A DNA stretch of 64,000 bases from assembly GCF_003002825.1 (NCBI RefSeq), contig NZ_PVTE01000003.1, positions 62,001 to 126,000 on the forward strand, given 5' to 3'. The notes below the pieces were generated by a model, which searched no databases, was not told the DNA's origin, and saw nothing but the letters and a program-made list of their open reading frames with translations. A program made the translations under genes and the position numbers. This DNA comes from Spirosoma oryzae. Its GTDB lineage: Bacteria > Bacteroidota > Bacteroidia > Cytophagales > Spirosomataceae. This document shows positions 60,219 to 64,000 of this stretch, piece after piece. The stretch's first letter is position 1. Each line of letters opens with the position of its first letter.

Positions 60219-60620
60219 ATGAACACGCTTGGCATCCGCCCGGAGGTACGATCATTATCCGTTTCCGGTTGTGTCCCTTTTTTGCGCGTTAACGATGTTC
60301 GCGCCGGCTGGCAGAACAAACCGGTCAGCGAGCTGATCATGATTAAAGGCGTACGCGGCTACAGCTGGCTCTACTGGAGCGACGGCAGTAAGCAGATCAT
60401 GGCGTACACGATCAAGCACTACGCCGATCAGCTGTCCGAAACAGAGTTCGTTCGAGTCCACCAGAACTACGTCATCAACCAGAAATTCGTCCGCAAAACG
60501 CAGCTGACCCACCGGGGTCCCATGCTACGGCTGGCCTGCGGCACCGAAATTATTGTGTCCCGACGCCGGTGGGCACTGGTAAAAAAGACGTTCCAGCACC
60601 TTTTCAGCGTAGCTGAGTAA
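60219..60620 (+). CDS. LytTR DNA-binding domain protein without receiver
   Basis: 133 aa. After about 30 residues comes one LytTR domain (ELIMIKGVRGYSWLYW, FVRVHQNYVINQKFVRK, a strand-rich end with REIIVSRRR-like tail). LytTR domains bind direct-repeat DNA as elongated beta-type contacts. The normal N-terminal receiver is absent, so control must come from elsewhere. It sits 36 bases before the PAAR gene on the same strand, so it may be the first gene of the T6SS set or its regulator. Confidence 0.88.
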   Translation: MNTLGIRPEVRSLSVSGCVPFLRVNDVRAGWQNKPVSELIMIKGVRGYSWLYWSDGSKQIMAYTIKHYADQLSETEFVRVHQNYVINQKFVRKTQLTHRGPMLRLACGTEIIVSRRRWALVKKTFQHLFSVAE

Positions 60621-60655
60621 CCAACCTGCCTGCGTCATCCGATTCTGGTTTGCCT

Positions 60656-60946
60656 ATGCCTCCTGCTGCCCGCCTGACCGACATGCATACCTGCCCGATG
60701 ACCACCGGCCCCGTTCCACACGTGGGTGGTCCGATCGTCGGGCCGGGCTCGCCACAAGTGCTGATTGGCGGTTTGCCGGCGGCTCGCGTGGGCGACTCGC
60801 TGGTCTGTGTTGGTCCCCCCGATTCCATTATCAAGGGATCGGCGACGGTGCTGATTGGTGGGGCACCAGCCGCCCGAATGGGCGATTCCACCGCGCACGG
60901 TGGCGTTATCGTGCTGGGTTACCCGACAGTGATGATCGGTGGTTGA
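60656..60946 (+). CDS. PAAR-domain spike-tip protein of the T6SS
   Basis: 96 aa (ATG 60656; a TTG at 60650 is less likely). Three repeats of the PAAR pattern: PAARLTDMHTC, LPAARVGDSLVCVGPP and APAARMGDSTAHGG, with His and Cys that bind the zinc at the tip. It sharpens the VgrG spike and carries effectors. Followed after 42 bases by tssN. It is a minimal PAAR with no C-terminal toxin extension. Confidence 0.9.
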   Translation: MPPAARLTDMHTCPMTTGPVPHVGGPIVGPGSPQVLIGGLPAARVGDSLVCVGPPDSIIKGSATVLIGGAPAARMGDSTAHGGVIVLGYPTVMIGG

Positions 60947-60988
60947 TTCTCTTTTTACACTGACAAATTACCCCCGGCACTTGTACGA

Positions 60989-61867
60989 ATGGTCGCGATT
61001 ACGCCTTTTCTGATTACGTATATCCTGGTCCTGCTGGTCGTGGTCGGGCTGTTCATCGCGACCATCTGGATCAACCAGAAACACGCCCTGATGCGCACGA
61101 AACGGCTTCTGCTGACGATACTCATCGGGGCATTGATCCTGGCGCTGCCCGGCGGCTTCGGCCTGATCGGACTACAGTTCATTCCGGTCTATTACATCGT
61201 CGTTCAGGGCATCGGGCTGCTCCTCGGCATCCTGTTTCTGAACCGGATGCTGGTCGACATGGGGCCGACGTTTTCGATCAAACCGGCGTTCACGCTATTG
61301 CTTACCGGGAGTGTCCTCGGGTTTGGCATCCTGCTCTTCACGCCCCTGTTCAACTACCTGAGCAGCCTACAGTATGGCAGTATTCAGTACGATCTCTGGG
61401 CCGCCACCAGTTTGCTACCATTCGGCCTGCCCATGCTGTTCGCCTACACGTTCGACGCGCTGACGAAAATTCCCAACGAGATCTACAAACTCTGGTACTA
61501 CCCCCGGCATGCCGAAGAGATCGACCTGGAGGGCGTCGACTACTACCGGCTGATGCTTCTGGAGGTGCAGGTGCACAAGCAGCCTGGCCGGAAGGAGCCA
61601 CCGATAAACGTGAAAGCCCGCACGGCAGGCGACGTTCCGTTCGGCATGTGGTTTCAGAAGTTTATCGACGACTACAACTACAAGTTCCCGAACGACCCGA
61701 TTCAGATTTTCGACGACACCGCGCACGAGTACGGCTGGCTTTTTTACAGCATCAAACCGTCGCTGTTTCGGCTGCGTTCGTACATCGACGTTGAACAGAC
61801 CATCGCCCAGAACAACCTACAGGAAAACTACCTGATCGTTGCCAAGCGGGTCGAAGAAATCAGCTAA
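60989..61867 (+). CDS. tssN: TssN-like membrane protein of the Bacteroidota T6SS (T6SSiii)
   Basis: 292 aa. Four hydrophobic helices in residues 1-150 (FLITYILVLLVVVGLFIATI, LLLTILIGALILALPGG, and two more) and a soluble C-terminal half (EIYKLWYYPRHAEEIDLEGVDY and HEYGWLFYSIKPSLFR). This layout and size match TssN, specific to the T6SSiii of Bacteroidota and thought to be part of the membrane-baseplate link. Family recalled from pattern, not from a search. Three bases before tssK, same operon. Confidence 0.75.
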   Translation: MVAITPFLITYILVLLVVVGLFIATIWINQKHALMRTKRLLLTILIGALILALPGGFGLIGLQFIPVYYIVVQGIGLLLGILFLNRMLVDMGPTFSIKPAFTLLLTGSVLGFGILLFTPLFNYLSSLQYGSIQYDLWAATSLLPFGLPMLFAYTFDALTKIPNEIYKLWYYPRHAEEIDLEGVDYYRLMLLEVQVHKQPGRKEPPINVKARTAGDVPFGMWFQKFIDDYNYKFPNDPIQIFDDTAHEYGWLFYSIKPSLFRLRSYIDVEQTIAQNNLQENYLIVAKRVEEIS

Positions 61868-61870
61868 TCC

Positions 61871-63025
61871 ATGCTTTTCCCCAAACATTACCTGCCGATC
61901 AACTGGGCCGATGGCATGAAGCTGTCGCAGCAGCATTTTGTCGAAACCGACAATCACGTGCAGGATCTGGTCCGTGATGCCACCTCGCTGTTTCTGACGA
62001 GCTACAACTACGGCCTGCTGCCACCGGTTCGGGGGAGCGCCGTGTCGCACGAGTTCGACCTGCTGGAGAAAAACAGCAACCATGTGGAAGTGCGGCTCTA
62101 TCGCTGCAACGCCATCACGCAGGGCGGCTGCCGCATTGCCATAAACCCCGACGTGCTGAAGTTCACGGTATTGACCGCTTCCTTCGCCGTTACTCAGCAG
62201 TACGATCAGCAGCAGCGCCCGGACTACGACATTGTGTTGGTTGTCAACCCGTTCGAGAAAGTACCGATCGGCAACCCCGACCCCGACGAGTCGCCCCTGC
62301 GGCACCCGTATACCGAATACGCCTACCGGCTGATGGTGGTGCCGTCGCAACAGGTCAATGCCGACGAGCTGGGTAGTCATCACCTCGTTATCGGGAAAGC
62401 CGTGTATCAGGAAGGACACTACGTAGTCGATAGTCAGTACATTCCCCCCTGCGCATCGGTGGCCAGTCATCCCCGCCTGATTCAGTACTACAAGGCGTTT
62501 GGCTGGGGACTTAATGAGCTACAGGTCAGTTCGTTCAAGATTATCCGTAAGATTCACGATCAGTCGCAGCCGTCGGATATTGCCCGGCATGTGCAGATGC
62601 TTTGTACGCGGATGCTGGATTACCTGGGTACGGTCTTTTTCCATTTCCGGAACCTCGACCACCAGCACTCACCCGTCTTTCTGGTCGGCTACTTCGCCAA
62701 CCTGACCAGCATCATTTATACGGCGCTGTACTGTCTGCCCACGCGACAGAAAGAAGAACTGCTGCACTATTTCTACGAATGGACGGACGTAACGCCGGGG
62801 CAGTTCGAGGAGCTACTGCTGCGCCTGCTCGAACACGACTACAATCACCACCAGATCGGCGTGTCGATGACGACGGTCGAGCAGTTCCTGAGCGTGTTTA
62901 CCAAACTGTGGAACAAGCTCAGTACGCTCGAATATATCGGGCAGCGGAAAGATACGATTCTGGTGCGTGAAGAGGCCCCCGTTCAGCTCGCGCCCACCCG
63001 GCGGGGCTGGAATATTCTGGACTAA
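61871..63025 (+). CDS. tssK: Type VI secretion baseplate subunit TssK
   Basis: 384 aa. The N-terminus YLPINWADGMKLSQQHFVETDN matches the conserved shell region of TssK (W-x-x-G-M-x-L-x-Q-H-F), followed by beta-rich shoulders and a C-terminal receptor-like domain that contacts the membrane complex. TssK links the baseplate to TssJLM, or TssN-type proteins in Bacteroidota. It overlaps the RHS gene on the opposite strand by 107 bases. No tail-tube or ATPase genes are within the window; they may lie beyond it. Confidence 0.85.
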   Translation: MLFPKHYLPINWADGMKLSQQHFVETDNHVQDLVRDATSLFLTSYNYGLLPPVRGSAVSHEFDLLEKNSNHVEVRLYRCNAITQGGCRIAINPDVLKFTVLTASFAVTQQYDQQQRPDYDIVLVVNPFEKVPIGNPDPDESPLRHPYTEYAYRLMVVPSQQVNADELGSHHLVIGKAVYQEGHYVVDSQYIPPCASVASHPRLIQYYKAFGWGLNELQVSSFKIIRKIHDQSQPSDIARHVQMLCTRMLDYLGTVFFHFRNLDHQHSPVFLVGYFANLTSIIYTALYCLPTRQKEELLHYFYEWTDVTPGQFEELLLRLLEHDYNHHQIGVSMTTVEQFLSVFTKLWNKLSTLEYIGQRKDTILVREEAPVQLAPTRRGWNILD

Positions 63026-64000
63026 GCGGCAACCCGCTATCAGCATCGACGTAACTAAAATCACTATATACCAGCCCAACCTCCGGCACGTCGAACTGAC
63101 CAGGGCCCAGGTAGGTATGCCAGTGCGCCGGTCCCGTTAACCCGTGCTTTTTGCCAAACAGATACCAGTCGTACGTCCAGACCGGCTCGCCCGTCGACGT
63201 ATGCATCGATAGCGGTTGACCCAGGTGATTGCACACCAGGCTGTACACCTGATTACCAACCTGTAACAGGACAGGCACCGAACTATCAGCGGTGAACCAG
63301 GTGAGCGCGACCGGCTCGTCGTCGCCCTGCTGATGCCATTCGTGGGCCAGTTGTCGGCCATTCCAGCCCCAGCGTACGGTCCTGTTGCCCACCCGCTTTT
63401 CAATTCGGCGACCCAGCGCGTCGTACACAAACGTTACCGGTTGCTTATCGGGCCGGACAACCCGGTTTAGTACGCCCGATTCGTACCAGTGAAACGTCCA
63501 GACCTGTCCGGCCACCCGTTTTTCGCGCAGATAGCCATCGGCATCATAGTAAAAGCGCATGGACCCGACGATCAGCAGTTGCCAGCCGAATTCGGCCACG
63601 TCGGTGGCGGGGCGGAGCAGGTGCTGCTGATACGCCCGTCGATCGGCGACCCAGCGTTCGGTCCAGCCCACCGAACAAACGGCTTCCACGACGGCTCCTG
63701 TCAGATCGTACCGCAGGTCGACGGTTCCCGAGCGCGTATCCTGTAACCGGCTGAGTTGCGAACCCGCCCAGCCGTACGTCAGCCCGCGACCCGCCTGCAA
63801 CTGACTGCCCCAATACACCGACTGACTGACAGGCAACCGGCCGTCGCCGTATTGCCACCGACAGCGCAGCCCACCCGGCCACACCTGTTCGGTCAGCCGA
63901 CCGCGCTGGTCATAGGTTTGCCAATAGTGCCCGACGGGGTGAGTCAGCTTACTCAGCTGATGTTGACTTGTGTAGCTGTATGTGACAGCCACCCCATCGG
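62919..64000 (-). CDS. RHS-repeat protein, C-terminal portion (upstream part outside window)
   Basis: At least 360 residues of YD/RHS-repeat protein, running on past 64000. It has repeats such as YDQRGRLTEQVWPGG, FYYDADGYLREKRVAGQVW and YDALGRRIEKRVGN, then the core end NHLGQPLSMHTSTGEPVWTYDWYLFG. RHS proteins wrap a C-terminal toxin that is released into prey; the canonical D-P-x-G-x-x-G-G cleavage block and a toxin domain after it are not evident here, only a short tail overlapping tssK on the other strand. The gene faces the T6SS cluster. It may be a decayed or toxin-less RHS protein. Confidence 0.82.
   Translation of the reverse strand, partial: DGVAVTYSYTSQHQLSKLTHPVGHYWQTYDQRGRLTEQVWPGGLRCRWQYGDGRLPVSQSVYWGSQLQAGRGLTYGWAGSQLSRLQDTRSGTVDLRYDLTGAVVEAVCSVGWTERWVADRRAYQQHLLRPATDVAEFGWQLLIVGSMRFYYDADGYLREKRVAGQVWTFHWYESGVLNRVVRPDKQPVTFVYDALGRRIEKRVGNRTVRWGWNGRQLAHEWHQQGDDEPVALTWFTADSSVPVLLQVGNQVYSLVCNHLGQPLSMHTSTGEPVWTYDWYLFGKKHGLTGPAHWHTYLGPGQFDVPEVGLVYSDFSYVDADSGLPLSPEYSSPAGWARAERGPLHAPESYLSAARYIRAY

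Noticed and set aside
1-64000. tRNA, rRNA, riboswitch or prophage genes
   Set aside because: No cloverleaf, rRNA stretch, known riboswitch pattern or phage structural gene was recognised by reading; a covariance scan would be needed to exclude small RNAs.

Overview
The window looks like chromosomal DNA of a Bacteroidota bacterium, most likely a Cytophagales member close to Spirosoma. The DNA is GC-rich, with two SusC/SusD outer-membrane uptake loci, carboxynorspermidine-route polyamine genes, a hybrid two-component regulator and a T6SSiii-like gene set. Several genes carry promoters of the Bacteroidota form TTTG-N19-TAnnTTTG, and few have Shine-Dalgarno sites. I saw no rRNA, tRNA, CRISPR array, transposase or phage structural gene.

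Layout. 1-6.3 kb: the start of a TetR-type regulator, two paralogous small proteins, carboxynorspermidine dehydrogenase, a frameshifted small secreted protein, a DUF5009-type membrane acyltransferase and small envelope proteins. 6.5-25.4 kb: glutamine cyclotransferase lipoprotein, SusC/D pair 1, methyltransferase, AraC regulator with a quinone oxidoreductase, DinB, ThuA, SusC/D pair 2 with a third lipoprotein, three tandem TonB-C-domain proteins, and carboxynorspermidine decarboxylase, the second half of the spermidine route begun at 1.4 kb.

25.4-34.06 kb is the standout: a retron defence island on the minus strand. Transcription order is a WGR plus HEAT/ARM-repeat protein (1061 aa), a WGR plus beta-propeller protein (479 aa), a winged-helix plus SWIM zinc-finger protein (547 aa), a 240-nt msr-msd non-coding RNA with its own perfect-consensus promoter, and a retron reverse transcriptase (495 aa) with NAxxH, YADD and VTG motifs. 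RT + ARM + WH-SWIM matches what I know as retron type XIII; the WGR-propeller gene is not part of the minimal definition I remember. The ncRNA folds by eye into a 17-bp a1/a2 stem, three small msr hairpins (one an 8-bp stem with a UUU triloop, as in Ec86) and a 26-bp msd stem. Two 38-nt direct repeats, each a terminator hairpin, bracket the island.

34-43.3 kb: two paralogous helical acidic proteins, UDP-glucuronate decarboxylase and UDP-glucose dehydrogenase (UDP-xylose synthesis), acyl-CoA dehydrogenase, GlsB-like membrane protein, PgeF, a subtilase and a small protein resembling its propeptide. 43.4-50.1 kb: maltokinase-like protein, SDR and glycogen branching enzyme, an outer-membrane protein and an alpha-E protein. 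50.2-60.6 kb: NIPSNAP protein, a repeat element with 28-bp inverted ends, Gfo/Idh/MocA oxidoreductase, dnaX (with an in-frame A10 run placed like the slippage site that makes the gamma form), TPR protein, M16 peptidase, a hybrid histidine kinase missing its sensor, and a LytTR regulator. 60.6-64 kb: PAAR, TssN and TssK of a type VI secretion system, then an RHS-repeat protein running off the end.

The intergenic DNA is unusually rich in long, often perfect, inverted repeats at gene ends, which I read mostly as terminators plus a few dispersed repeat elements.
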